Source: Luscinia megarhynchos (lineage: Eukaryota > Chordata > Aves > Passeriformes > Turdidae). Taken from it: 64,000 nucleotides of DNA. The stretch's first letter is position 1. The number at the start of each line of letters is the position of its first letter. Shown piece by piece: positions 12,356-23,322 of the stretch. The stretch spans positions 18,268,906 through 18,332,905 of the forward strand of contig JAPFBE010000002.1 of assembly GCA_034336665.1 (NCBI GenBank). The letters run 5' to 3'. The notes beneath the pieces are model-generated. The model searched no databases. It was not told the origin of the DNA and was given only the letters and a program-made list of their open reading frames with translations. The translations under genes were made by a program, and so were the position numbers.

Positions 12356-13469
12356 TGGATGCCAGGTCCCCACCCAACCTGCTCTATCCCCTCCTTAGCT
12401 GGACAGGAGAGAGAAAAGGCTCCTTGATTGAGATAAGGTCAGGTAGAGATCACTCAACAATTAGAGTCATGGGCAAAACAGACTCGATTTGAGGGAATTA
12501 GTTTAATTTATTATCAATCAATTCAGAGTATGACAATGAGAAATAAAACTAAATCTTGAAAACACCTTCCCCCCACTCCTCCATTCTTCCCGGACTCAAC
12601 TTCACTCCCAAATTCTCTACCTGCTTGTCAGAGGGCAGGGGGATAGGGAGCTGCAGTGGGCGGGGGATAGAGAACTGAGGCTGGGGTCAGTTCATCACAT
12701 GCTGTCTCTGCTGCTCCTTCCTCCTCAGGGAGGGAACTCCTCACATTCTTTTCCTGCTTTAGCTAGGGGTTCCTCCCATGGAAGACAATCCTCCATGAAT
12801 TTCTGCAAGCTGAGTCCTTCCCACGGGCTGCAGTTCTTTATGAACTTCCCCACCACTGGTCCCTTCCACAGGGTGCAGTCCTTCAGGAACAGCCTGCTCC
12901 AGTGTAGGTCTCCCACAAGGTCACAAGTCCTGCCAGGGTGGGCTCCTGCTCCATTGTGGGCTCTTTTCTCCACAGGGCCACAGATTCTGCCAGGAGCCTG
13001 CTGCAGCATGTGCTTCCCATGGGGTCACAGTTACCTTTGGGCATCCACCTGCTCTGGTGTGGGGTCCTCCACAGTGAATATCTGCCCCACTGTGGATTTC
13101 CATGGGCTGCAGAGGCACAGCCTGTCCTCATTATGGGCTGCACCATGGGCTGCAGGGGAATCTCTGCTCTGGCACCTGGAGCACCCCCTCCCCCTTCTCC
13201 TTCACTGACCTTGGTGTCTGCAGAGCTGTTTCTCTCGCATGTTCTCACTCCTCTCTCCAGCTCTTGTGTGACAACTTTTTCTTCTTAAACAAATTATCTC
13301 AGAGGCACTACCATCATCAGGATGGGCTCAGCTTTGGCCAGCTTCAGGTCCATCTTAGGTCTGGCTGGCAATGGCTCCATTGGACATGCAGGGAACTTCT
13401 GGCAGCTTCTCAGAGAGGCCACCCTTAAGGCACTCCACTACAAAAATCTTGTCATACAAACCAAATACG
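12356..13469 (-). mobile_element. solo LTR of a passerine endogenous retrovirus
   Basis: A complete long terminal repeat of 1114 bp in reverse orientation, with no gag, pol or env sequence on either side. It is therefore a solo LTR left by recombination between two LTRs. I recognise its style from songbird ERVL-like LTRs: degenerate internal blocks of about 35-45 bp built on phrases such as CTGCTCCAGTGT, GGGTCACA and GGGCTGCAG. On the minus strand an AATAAA polyadenylation signal lies at 12507-12512 and an AT-rich TATA-like patch lies near 13285-13300. The plus-strand left end starts TG (sense CA). The sense 5' TG has decayed to CG at 13469. The flanks carry the 5-bp duplication CTGTC. Frames inside it are not genes. 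Confidence 0.93.
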
Positions 13470-13474
13470 CTGTC
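13470..13474. repeat. target-site duplication, copy 2
   Basis: CTGTC, a perfect match to 12351-12355. It fixes the LTR borders and shows that the pre-insertion sequence had one copy. Confidence 0.85.
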
Positions 13475-13697
13475 TTGGACATAATCTCTTCTCCAAATTA
13501 ATCTGAAAGCATTTCTTTCCAATGTTTCTAGAATCCCAGAAGGGACCTTAATCCCTTCATCATCCTCCTCAAGCAAAGTGTACCTGGGGTGCCGGATGGC
13601 TCTCATACACTGAGAGCCATTAGCATTTGAATTAGTGACATGAGGATAGCAGTCGATTATCCCATGTAACAGCTGTTGAGTGCTGTTGAAGGACACC
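13470..13697 (-). pseudogene. host exon interrupted by the solo LTR, protein unrecognised
   Basis: On the minus strand a strong acceptor (TTTTTGTTCATTCTTCTTCAG) precedes 13697. The next 228 bases are open, giving about 75 residues of unusually protein-like sequence: FNSTQQLLHGIIDCYPHV near the start, HPRYTLLEEDDEGIKVPSG in the middle and LETLERNAFRLIWRRDYVQD at the LTR edge. Two N-glycosylation-type motifs (NST, NGS) are present. The first base completes a codon from an upstream exon (phase 2 entry). The frame runs into the LTR duplication. Removing the LTR and one duplication copy keeps it open for about 48 more codons, to a TGA at 12203-12205. I cannot name the family. It could be a live exon with altered 3' processing, a last exon now ending in the LTR, or a dead gene fragment. 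Confidence 0.5.
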
Positions 13698-15065
13698 CTG
13701 AAGAAGAATGAACAAAAATGTAGTGAATTTTTCTCTTTTAGTAGGGGTTTTCCTGCCTTGTATGAATATTGACATGCTTGAAAATGGTGCATTTTCCACA
13801 GGGACACCTTATGATTGTTAAACCTCTTTCCCATAGAGAACTGTACCCCTCAGTACACCTACAGCATGCCAGCAGATGAGAGTGAGAAAGTGGTATTGTC
13901 CCCAAACGGGAAGGGAAGTGGTTCTGCCTATTTGGGAAACAGGCTGAGCCAAGCATAAAGAACAGTCATAAGAAAGCAACAAAAAGAAGCAAAAGTTAAA
14001 GCATCTCCTCTGCTCTAGAGCACTTGAGTCGTAAGAGATGTGCCTGGGATGGGCCTCACTCCTGTGGTAGGTGGAAATGTGACTGCCTTAAGGCGTTGGG
14101 AGTGTCAGGCAGCAGTTAGAGGTCCCAGTGTTATAGAAAAGATGAACAAAAGAGTGCCCTCTCTGAGGATTTGGCTAGATGCAGAGAAGTGCATTTTGAA
14201 ATTTCGGATCTATCAGATTGCATAAGGAAGCCTTTCTGTACGCAGGGCATTTTTGCAAAAGAAGACAAAAGTGAGCAGGAATTATTGCAGTTATTATGTA
14301 GATAAATCTCTCTCTCCTGGTATATGACTCCATTTCTCTTGACCATGTGTTAAGAAAAAAGCCAAGTCCTCATCGTGGCAAGGAAGTGCTGTCTGGGCTC
14401 CTGCATCAAAGACATTAAAACATGACTCTTCCCCCTCTCCCACTTGGAGTTTTGAACATAACTCATTTTGAAGCTCTGCCTTTTAGAGTAAGCTGAAGGA
14501 GCTGAGGATGCCAAACCTTCATAAGGATTCACCTATGTCACCTCCTACTGGGATGCTGGTGACCTCCCTCCCAGCCTTTCAGAAGGCCAGGTCCCTCATT
14601 CAGGTGTGTTGTTGATGCCTGATCCCCTTTGTAAACTTGTCTTAGCCTCGAGATGTTTGTGGAAAGTTGGCTTCATGGTCCCCCCAGGATCAGCATCTCA
14701 GAGAAAATAGAAATAACCCCCCAAGCTTTTGTCCTAAGTGGAGAATGAGTGGGACAGCAATGTAGAAGTGAAGTGGCTTTTTTTGTCCTGCTGTGATACT
14801 GATCATAAGACATGTACTTTGGGTGGCGTTACCACTGCAGGGTTAGAAAATCAGTTTAAAGTGGTGAGGTTGTCCCTAGGGCAAAAATTATGAGAGTGGA
14901 TAAATAGAAATATTTTTCCAGTCTTCTTGTTGTAACTGGAAGTTTTCCTTTAGACTTAAGGGGGATAAATATTTTCTAACAATCCAGAGGTTTTTATGGG
15001 GTACAAGATTTTTCCACTTGACTTTTCAATCTCTTTCAATACAGTTTTTGTCTTCTCTCTTACAG
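13698..15065. other. noncoding stretch, probable intron or flank
   Basis: No recognisable gene or repeat. It separates a minus-strand exon candidate ending at 13697 from a plus-strand exon candidate starting at 15066, so at least one of them must belong to a separate or spurious transcript. Confidence 0.45.
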
Positions 15066-15130
15066 ATTTTTTCTTTCCCTTTGAATAAACTCCTTTTGAG
15101 GTGTGTGCAGTGGCAATATCCAGGCGACAG
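15066..15130 (+). CDS. candidate internal exon, 65 bp
   Basis: The acceptor is one of the strongest in the window: CAGTTTTTGTCTTCTCTCTTACAG just before 15066 has an almost pure pyrimidine tract. A donor of GGCGACAG then GTGAGG follows 15130. Only one of three frames is open, reading IFSFPLNKLLLRCVQWQYPGD, entering in phase 0 and leaving two bases into a codon. The protein is unknown and the exon is short, so the case rests on the splice signals. It could equally be a noncoding exon. Confidence 0.3.
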
Positions 15131-18100
15131 GTGAGGATATAGAAATATTTACAGTGTTAAATAACATCCTTCCTATTATTTCCTCCCTAATTATTTCTAC
15201 CCTCTGTGATGACCACTTACAGTCTAATGAATGTAAGCATTATTTCCATACAAAGTAGTGGTAGCAAGATGAAGATGCCTCTTTTTAACCTTACTTGTTT
15301 CTAAGCAGGCCTTTTTCATACCATCCTTACCACTTATCTGACCCGTAAATCTGCAAATACATGCAAATGGTATTTACTGTGTTGTTACATGTACCTTGAA
15401 GCAGATGGTGAACCAGTACCAAAGCTCACATTTTTACACCTTTATGCAGCATCTGGGGAGCTGGATTAAATTCCTGCCTTGCTTGGGGCTTCACACAGAC
15501 CTCTGTCTCTATGGCAGTGACTCACAACTGCTGCCAATTCCAACTGCATTGTCTCGGGGTATTTTTCTTCATACAGTAGGAATAAAAGAATGCTGACAAC
15601 ACTTCCTCCACCTCCCTGTCCCCCCTGCCCACAAGTTATATTTCCAAAGAGCCATGCCAAGGTTTTGAGCTATTGTTGTGTGTGCTGCTGGTGTCTCAGT
15701 CACCTGGGTGCCCTCCTGCTTTTTCCATGCTCTGTGGCCCAGTTCAGCTGATATTGCAGCATCCCCAGGCGCTGTGCGTGGGCCGGACAGTGAGGCAGAT
15801 GCAGGGAGCTGGGCGTGCTGCAGGATGGAACCCAGGGCAGAGGGCTGAGCCCTCTTTGCTCACTGGCTTGGAAAAAGGAGTGGGAAGCAATGTTGTTGGA
15901 TGTGAGCTGAGCTTGTAGAAAAACTCCTGGTGACATTAAACCATCTGAAGAGCTGTTGTTAATTACTGTAAGGAGACCAGGCAGGTCTATCCTGTAACCA
16001 GGGCTAGCAGCAGGCTGTGTGGGACTTGGGTGACCCTGACACATCAAGAGTTGCTTTGACTCATGCACATGCTGGGCAGGAAGAAGAGGGCAATGGAGAA
16101 AGAGCTTCCCAGCTAAGGCCTGAACTGCAGCCTGTTTGAAAGATGCCAAAGCTTACTTGCTGTGGATACAAAGAGGCCTAATCCTATGGGCATCCTTACT
16201 GTGCCATAGCAACTGGCAGGGTGAGGGGCCATGCCAGTGCACAGGCTGTTGTCCTGCAGGCTGGCTCATTGCTCCTGGACATGCTGTTGCTTGCTGGCCC
16301 TATATGCATCCCCTGCTCAAAGCCTGTGGGGTTAAATGTATGAGAGGGTGTTGCCAGCAAAAGTGAAACCCACCTGTGGAATTCCTTGGGAAAGTCCTCT
16401 CTGCTGAGGAGTTCAGTAGTGAAGCAGCACTGAAACCTACTCATGTTTCCTTGGGTAACACCCAGCCCTGGGGAAAATCTCCCAGGAGATCATCCTCAAA
16501 CATACACACACATACAGCCCTCATCCCAAAACTCTGCTCTTCCGTTTGCCACCCAAGAGCAGATGATTATTAGGCATGAAGGTTTCTTCCATTGAAATCT
16601 GACCTGCTTGGGGTAGATGTCTTCTTCTGGAATCATTACTGTAGCTCCCCCTTTTCAGAGAGAAGTAGGTATATGATGTATTTGACATCTGCTTTGGGGT
16701 GAGTTGCATCTTCAATACATCTGTTTCTCAAGTGGATCTGACATCTTTGTATAGCCAGATTAATTCCTTCCCTTCACTCAGCCACCTTTCTCATCTGTTC
16801 TCATACCATTCCTCATTTCTCATGCCATTCCACCCCTGCAGCACCCATGCTCATTTTCATCATCTTTCCTCTTTTTTTATCACTTTGATTTTGAAGGCCT
16901 CAGCTATGGGTCATTCCTTCCCATCCATGTGATCCTTCCTTCTGTACAGTGCCTCATGGTATAACTCTCTCCTATCATCTCCCTGGAACCTGTTGTATTC
17001 TTCATGATGCTATGTCTTTCTGCATATTTTCTCTGGCATAATGTATCACAATTCCCAATCTTCCTACACACAGACTCATGCAGTCTCTCCTTCCCATATC
17101 CTCTCTTTACCCCTCTCTCTTCCCCTAAACAATGGCTTGCTGCCTTTTTGTTGAATTCCATTCTTTGGGAAACACCTGTGTGAGTTGCCCCAAGCTCTGC
17201 CTGCACAGCAGACTCCAGAACAGCCATTAATGTTGCTATTACCTTGTTTACCTCACAGCCAGCCAGCAGCCAAGTACTGGTGGACAGATCTTCATGGACA
17301 GAAGTAGCTTTATTGGAATGATCCTTCACTGATGTAAATTGTCATGTTAGAAAGGAAAAGAGGCCTTGGAATACTCACTCTGACACTCTGCAGTCAGTTC
17401 ACCTCCCTGGCATTCACCAGGCTTTCTTCTCTCTAGGTTCCATGTCACAGCCCAGACCAGGCACAGGAGTACCCATTGCATGTCCCCAGTTGTTGACCAA
17501 GCACAAGACTACTCAGGGCTTTTTCTCAAGCAGCTGCTGAGTGCAGGAGTCCTTTTATAACCTTATATCCACCACAGAGGGGTAGCATGCAGAGTAGGTA
17601 AACTGAAAACCTGGAGTTTGATCACAGTGGGCAGCTCAGCTGGGAGTTCAGCAAGTTTGTGGCCTGCTCTCCCATCTAGTGTTGGACTTGTTCAGCTAGG
17701 AGTGGACCTTTCTTTAAAGTAGCCCCCTGCCCCCATGCTGCGATGAACTCTTTCTCCTCTGCTGCTTCAGATCCAGCAATGGGAACTGCTGGGAGAGAGA
17801 AGGACTCAGACTGTAGGCTGTTTTCCCTCGTGGCTAAGGGGATGCTGTGTTTATTACCTCTTTCTCTGAGAAAACACAATTCTCCAGGGTGACTGCACTC
17901 TGACACTGTTCCACTGTTTTAACGGTGGCTGACAGATGCTCTTTTAGCTCTTGGGCAGTATTCAGGCCATTTTGGTAATGAGGTACAACAGACCAAGGAG
18001 CTGTACAGGTCAAGAAAACTTCCTTGGGTAGATGGCAATATTTAGAAAGAGGGTGTTTCCCTAGGCATCACCTCGGAGATGACTGTCATTTTTTTCAGAT

Positions 18101-18598
18101 TTAATCACAGTACCACTGGCAGCACTGACACAGACTAAGTGTCAGCATAGTAAATTCAAAGAACCCCAAGTCTGCATGAACAGACATTTGCTGGTTTACA
18201 TCCAGGCCAGAAAGGACAGTGCCTGTTACTTCTTCCTGCCATGAGAAATATTGTGAAGGTCTACAAGCAGCCTCTGCAGAGCCAGAGCTGGCAGCAAGTA
18301 CACTTGGAACATTGGTCCTGTGGCTTTTCGTCTTGGGGCTGCCAGCACTGGTGTGTTTCTGAAAGTGGGGCACCAAGCTGCACTCCTCCACAGCTGCCCT
18401 GCTCTCAAACACACACAGGCATCTGTGGGAGAGGGGAGGTACCCCTCTGGCTCAGGCATCGGCCGGATGGCAGCGTGCCTTTGACCAAGAGGAAAGGAAT
18501 GCAGCATCTCCCCATGACTGAGAAAGCTCGGGTGGTTTTGCACATAGGAAGCTCCTGTAAATGTGTTTCCTCCTACTGCCTGGCCTTTTGTTTTTCAG
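15131..18598. other. noncoding stretch with pyrimidine-rich tract
   Basis: The only clear structure is a strand-biased pyrimidine-rich region of about 430 bp (roughly 16725-17150). An AATAAA on the minus strand lies near 17310 (plus CTTTATTGG), followed by text that could be an old retroposon end, but I could not identify it. No gene was recognised. Confidence 0.45.
16725..17150 (+). repeat. pyrimidine-rich, strand-asymmetric tract
   Basis: The plus strand is dominated by C and T in short motifs such as CTTCCC, TCTCAT and CTCTCTCC, with few purine runs. It is degenerate and not a clean tandem repeat. It may be a decayed microsatellite or an old polypyrimidine tract. Confidence 0.5.
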
Positions 18599-18750
18599 CC
18601 ATGCTTGATGCTGGTGTTGGAAAGCTGAACTCCCCAAAAGTGAACTTCCTCTCCTACTATAAACTGACCCTTGGGGTTGCTATAGCGACTGCAGAGCGGC
18701 CAGCGGGCTGTGTAAACACTCCCTCCCGCTTCCCATCACACTGGGCCTGA
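18599..18750 (+). CDS. weak exon candidate
   Basis: A good acceptor, TGGCCTTTTGTTTTTCAG, precedes 18599, and the next frame is open for 49 codons (beginning MLDAGVGKLNSPKVNFLSYY) to a TGA at 18748-18750. It has no recognised domain and no polyadenylation signal close behind. The opposite strand is also open. I rate it only slightly above chance. Confidence 0.15.
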
Positions 18751-18950
18751 AAGGCTGAGCCACGGGATGTGCACAGCAACCTGGATTATGCAGGCGGTTG
18801 TGAAATGCAAACCCGACAATTTCTCTGCTTCCTCCCTGCTTCCCCTGCGGGGAGGCAAACCCAGCAGGCTGGTAGCAGGCAGAAACACGCCCGTCCTGAC
18901 GAATTTGGGCACTCGGTGTGGTACCGCAGAAACCAAATCCAGACACTTAC

Positions 18951-19044
18951 CTGGGGAGCTTGAGCAAGATGTGGAAATATATGGTGCAACTGGATCCTCT
19001 GCAACATCTGATTCCCTTGGCCTCACTAACTGTGGAGTTTCCAG
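18951..19044 (-). CDS. candidate 94-bp exon with both splice sites
   Basis: On the minus strand the acceptor CAAACTCCCCCCCACACAG precedes 19044, and a near-consensus donor, CTCCCCAG then GTAAGTGT, follows 18951. The frame entering at phase 0 is open and reads LETPQLVRPRESDVAEDPVA with a serine-rich end (STSCSSSPG), leaving one base into a codon. A CpG-rich patch (about 18690-18935) lies just beyond the donor, which would suit a first intron. The phase does not join directly to the 13697 exon, because that pairing hits a stop. It is unrecognised and may be a noncoding exon. Confidence 0.3.
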
Positions 19045-21294
19045 CTGTGTGGGGGGGAGTTTGGTACACACTGTCACAGCTCCTTCTATGTAATTAATTG
19101 CAACAATCGACCGAGTGTGAAATCCATCAATTTCCGTGTCCTCTGCTGCTCACTTTGATGTCAGCTCTTTAATTTTCTTCCTTCTTTTCTCTCTCTTTTT
19201 TTTTTTTAAATGCATTTCATTAAAGTCCCTGACTCTCTGAGTCACTCTCCAAACGTTTATGTTCTTGTCTGTATCCATCCCTGTAAAACCAGGTTGGGTA
19301 TGTCAGCAGCTGTAGCCTGAGCAGCACACTGAAGCATGTGGGAAGGTGTTTCCCAAGCACAGCAGGATATGCATCCCCTCCAGCCACTGCAGATGTTCTT
19401 CCAAAATGGCAGGTACTGCCTAGCCAGGGATTTTGTGAAAGGCAAACTTAACTACCCTACCAGGAGGAGATAATCAGCTCGGCTCCCATGGCATTGTGAT
19501 GCATCTTGCTGGGTTGTCTCCAAGAAATAAGGTTGCTGTCCCACAGCAACAGATCTGTGACTGCGTGAAAAAAAGCATGAAGCACATCATCTCAAAGGTG
19601 TGTAAAATGAAACCCCTGCTCCAATGCTGTCTGGAGGGGCCATTCAGAAGAGTTAGGCATCCTGCAAAACACCCATCTCTGCCAACTGCCAACACACTCT
19701 TTTGTTCCACTGTTAAGAGATTTCCTGGCACACAGATAGATGCACTTTTGTGATCTCATCTTTTTATGTGAACTGGGTGTCACTGACCAGGCTGATCGAT
19801 ATGTACCTTTGATCAGACACCCTGCTATACAATCACAAGCTGTCTGGGAATTCCCTGAATTTCCGTCCTTTCTGCCACATCAGACACCATACACAGCCTC
19901 TGTTAAGCAAGGTACTGGCAAAGGTGGAAGAGACGGAGATTTCTGGGACAGTCCTTGTCTGTAATCCTAAAATGTCCCTCTAATCCCAGCCTGTGACTCA
20001 GAGCTGGGGGGATGCAGAGGGTCAGTGTGGTCTGCTCACCCACCGCAGTGAGTCATTACACCCCAAAGAGAAAAGGAGCCTGAAAGCCTCACACTGATTG
20101 CTGTGAATGAGGGCAACGGGACATGTTGCACAAAGTATGCTAAATCAAGGGCATTTGATATGCATTTTGTTACAGTACTCAGTCCCTATAGTGTCTCACT
20201 TAACAGATGGCAGGAGCTGAATCTGATTAAACAGGGTTCTCTGAATCACTCGCAGAGACAACTGAGAGGCAGGCAGAGGCATACAGCAACACACAGCTCT
20301 GAGAGCCTCCTAGATCTCAGTGGGTTTGCACTTCTCCATTCACTCCGTGCCTGCCTTATTACAGCATTTAAAAATAAATCAGCCAAATTAGCTGGTGTGA
20401 GTACAAGGTCTTTCCTGCTCCTGTCAAAGGAGTGCCCCAGTGTCGAGCAGTGCTGCCAGCCTGCCTGCATTCAATGCAGAAAATGTGGTGAGCTTGGTAG
20501 TGTGATGACACTGATGCTCCCATTTTCCCTGAAACGAGCGTCACAAAAATAAACAGCCTGCAAATCCCGTATTCAGGTAGGGGTTTAGAAAGTGTGAAGT
20601 GGGCCACATGCGTCTGTGAAGTAGCTGGGGGGAAGGGAGGCAGGAGGAAGGAGGAAAGAAAAAGCAGAACTACTTTGGCAAACCTGGGAGCTCATAGTTG
20701 GTCAGGTGAGTTGACAGTTTTTCTTCAGAAAGACTCTTGGGCCAGATTGGCCCTGATGACGGATGGGACAGCCTCAAACAATGCAGCATCTGAATTATGT
20801 CCATAGAAGCATTTAAAAACGTGGCTGCTATACAAGTTATCAAAACCTCTGCAAACTGGGGCCTTTTTGTGCAAATTTTGATGATTCTTCTTGGGAGGGA
20901 GGCCAACTTTGTGGGCCCAATAGACCACTTAGTTCTCTAAGCCTGGCTGCCTAGTGCCAGGGCTGCATCTCAGCCGAATGCCTGGCATGGCAGGGAGTAC
21001 TTGAAGTCACCTGTGGTCTTGGTGTTACTGCAGCACTGAGGAAGTCTGAAGGAAGACAGTGCAAAGTACCTTTCAAATCTTTCCTGCATCTGGCTCCAAT
21101 CCAGCTGCAAAACAACCCAACGATGCCCTTTCCAGATGTGGCTTGACACCGTGGCTGTCCGGGGAAGCTAAAAATTACTGGGGGAGGGACAGGGAGAGGA
21201 TTATTAACCTGGTTCAGTTTAAAGATGAGGGGAGGTTTGTGAGGCTTCTGCAAGGTCTCCCTGCTGCAGGGAGCATGTTTTCAGAGGTGCCTCT
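19045..21294. other. noncoding stretch, no gene recognised
   Basis: No gene or repeat family seen. A T run lies at about 19198-19208. A consensus-like plus-strand donor (GGTCAG then GTGAGTTG) lies at 20706, but the acceptor upstream of it (about 20665) is purine-rich and poor, so no exon is called. The purine-rich patch at about 20629-20665 is the only compositional oddity. Confidence 0.5.
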
Positions 21295-21670
21295 GGCTGT
21301 GGATTGCGAGTGGCCAGCCGGCGCTGCGGTCGGCTGCTGCTGCCTCCCAAAGCCGCAGCAGTATTGTCGAGCTGCAGACGTGCAGAACAGCTCACGCCAA
21401 GACCGCGCGCTCACAGGTGATCTTTTGGTCTGTACATTTTCCAGCAGAGCTGGCAGCTGCTCCTGCAGTGTGCATGCTTCGTTGGCTGTCCAAAGAAGGA
21501 ACTGGGCGGGCGTTGATCCAGTTGAGGCGGTTTCGAGGAGTGAAGGCAGGAAGGAAAATTACCAACTTTGACATATGTTGCTCCCTGCAGGTCTCTCTTA
21601 TTATAGCCTGGCGGGATGTCAAGGTGCACAGACACGACCCAGAGCTGTAACACACGATGGCTGCTTCGCC
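21295..21670. promoter_or_regulatory. CpG-rich block, possible weak CpG island
   Basis: CpG is frequent compared with the surrounding sequence, for example CCGGCGCTGCGGTCGG, GACCGCGCGCTC, GGGCGGGCGTTG and GGCGGTTTCGAGG. A donor-like CTCACAG then GTGATC lies at 21416. This is compatible with an unmethylated promoter and a noncoding first exon on the plus strand. No start codon with clear coding sequence follows. Confidence 0.35.
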
Positions 21671-23282
21671 TCCTGTCCCACCCCTTTCACACAGGCAGGA
21701 GTGGCAAAACCATTTCTAGCATACCAGGAAATCCTGGTTCTCACTATTATCAAGGAGGGAGCGTGCAGTTATACAACCTCGAGCTGCCATCAGCAGGACC
21801 TGTGGGAGGGAGGGGGGGAATAGTTCACTTGGAAAGGAATGCTGCAGTGTAGGGCAGTGGTTTTGACATGCTGGAGTGAAACTTGGCATAAGGGAATAGA
21901 GGGAATTCATTTGCCAGGTAGACGTGGCACTTGAGCAAGAGAATAAATGAAATGGCAGTAAAAATCTTGAGAGATCTTAAGAGATGGCTGGTTAGCACAG
22001 GGCATGTATCTGCAATCCTTAGTGCAAGTTTTCACTGTGCTGGGTGTCCACATCTTTCTAACTATTGCTATTTACCTGACCCTGTGGCTCTTTCATCTCA
22101 CCAGCACACAAGAGAAGCCAGCTGTGTGCATAGGCCCCCAACTTGACAAGAAATGAAGACCCGAGGTGCAGTGGCCTGAAGTGTTTATCAGTCCTTGCTG
22201 ATGGCAGAAATCTACTTACTTTTCTGAGAATATTTGTCCACTCTAGCATGCCAGGAAGAATGTAGTGTGGCATAGCAGCCACCCAGAACGATGGCAAATA
22301 TTTATTCCTGGTAAAATTTTGCTTGTCACATGTCTTCATTTGCAGCATATCTCATGTCTTGGAGCAGATGGGGGGTGGTCTGCATGTCCTTCTTAAATGT
22401 CACTCCAAAAGGGCTGAATCTTAAGGAGAGCACTTAGGTGGAAAGGCTAGGAGAAATACACATGTGCATCAAGAAGCCCTAGGTGTGCATTGGATGAACA
22501 CCTTTCATTGCCTCTCCTGACAAGCCCCTACCAAAGGCTTGACATCTAAACAAACATGTTAAACCTTCCTCATCACAGATTGTTTCTGCTGGGGCAAGTT
22601 CCCCATCCCTCACTTTCAGGCTGTGCTTTCAGCTGTTGTTTTTGTAGCCTGTCAGCACAACCTTGAGAGAAAGGACTTTGGCTGCGAGCTGAACACACAG
22701 TACCAGCTGTACTGATTTCCATCTCCTGGTATGTAGCAGTGGACTTTCACACTGTGCCTTCTTTGCCTCCCCCAGTTTTCTCCCCACAGCTTCTGCTCTT
22801 TGTGGTGGAACTTGCTTGGCCGTGAGAAGCAGAGGATTTAGCCTCCTGCTGCCCTGCTGTCAGGAGGGGAGCTCCCTTGGCAGGGTGCAGCCAACCATGT
22901 GGAACAAAGGGCTGAAGGCATCGGAGGGCTGCTGGTGTTCCAACAAACTTTGGGATGAGTGAGGGAAGCTGGAATGCATGAGTGAATCATAGAAGAGGAG
23001 GAAATGAGTGGAAAAGGGAGATACTGTGTGATAGATGGGAAGGAGAGCAGAAGGGCAGCATAAAATCACACAGGGGATGGGCAGGATTTAGGAATAGGGG
23101 CAATAAAAGGTGAGGGAGTGTTATGAGTGCCTAACTCTTGGGGAGCTTTTAAAAGACTGGATGTCCCTCCCACCCCCATCTCTGAGTTGAACTGTATTTT
23201 GAAAGGAAAAGAAACTAAAAAGATATTTTAGTCACTTTTTTTTTTGTAGTGAAATAGTTAGGTTGTTGCACTGTGATTTTAG
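21671..23282. other. noncoding stretch with G4 motif
   Basis: Apart from the quadruplex motif at 21804-21818 and a purine-rich patch near 22960-23060, I see nothing identifiable. Confidence 0.5.
21804..21818 (+). other. canonical G-quadruplex motif
   Basis: GGGAGGGAGGGGGGG supplies four G-triplets separated by single-base loops, the most stable loop geometry. It lies 130 bp downstream of the CpG-rich block 21295-21670, a common position for promoter-associated quadruplexes, although no promoter is proven. Confidence 0.6.
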
Positions 23283-23290
23283 TTTGTTTG

Positions 23291-23321
<31 letters not shown>

Positions 23322-23322
23322 C
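23283..23322. repeat. (TTTTG)n microsatellite
   Basis: Two TTTG units and then about six TTTTG units in a row. It may be the A-rich tail of a minus-strand retroposon, but no body is recognised next to it. Confidence 0.93.

Noticed and set aside
16904..17329. A 141-codon minus-strand frame with AATAAA near its start, as in a reversed retroposed gene.
   Set aside because: The polyA-like motif lies at the wrong end for this frame, and no family or poly-A tail is recognisable.
20660..20706. Consensus-like plus-strand donor GGTCAG|GTGAGTTG.
   Set aside because: The only upstream AG acceptor lies in a purine-rich run, so a coding exon is not supported.
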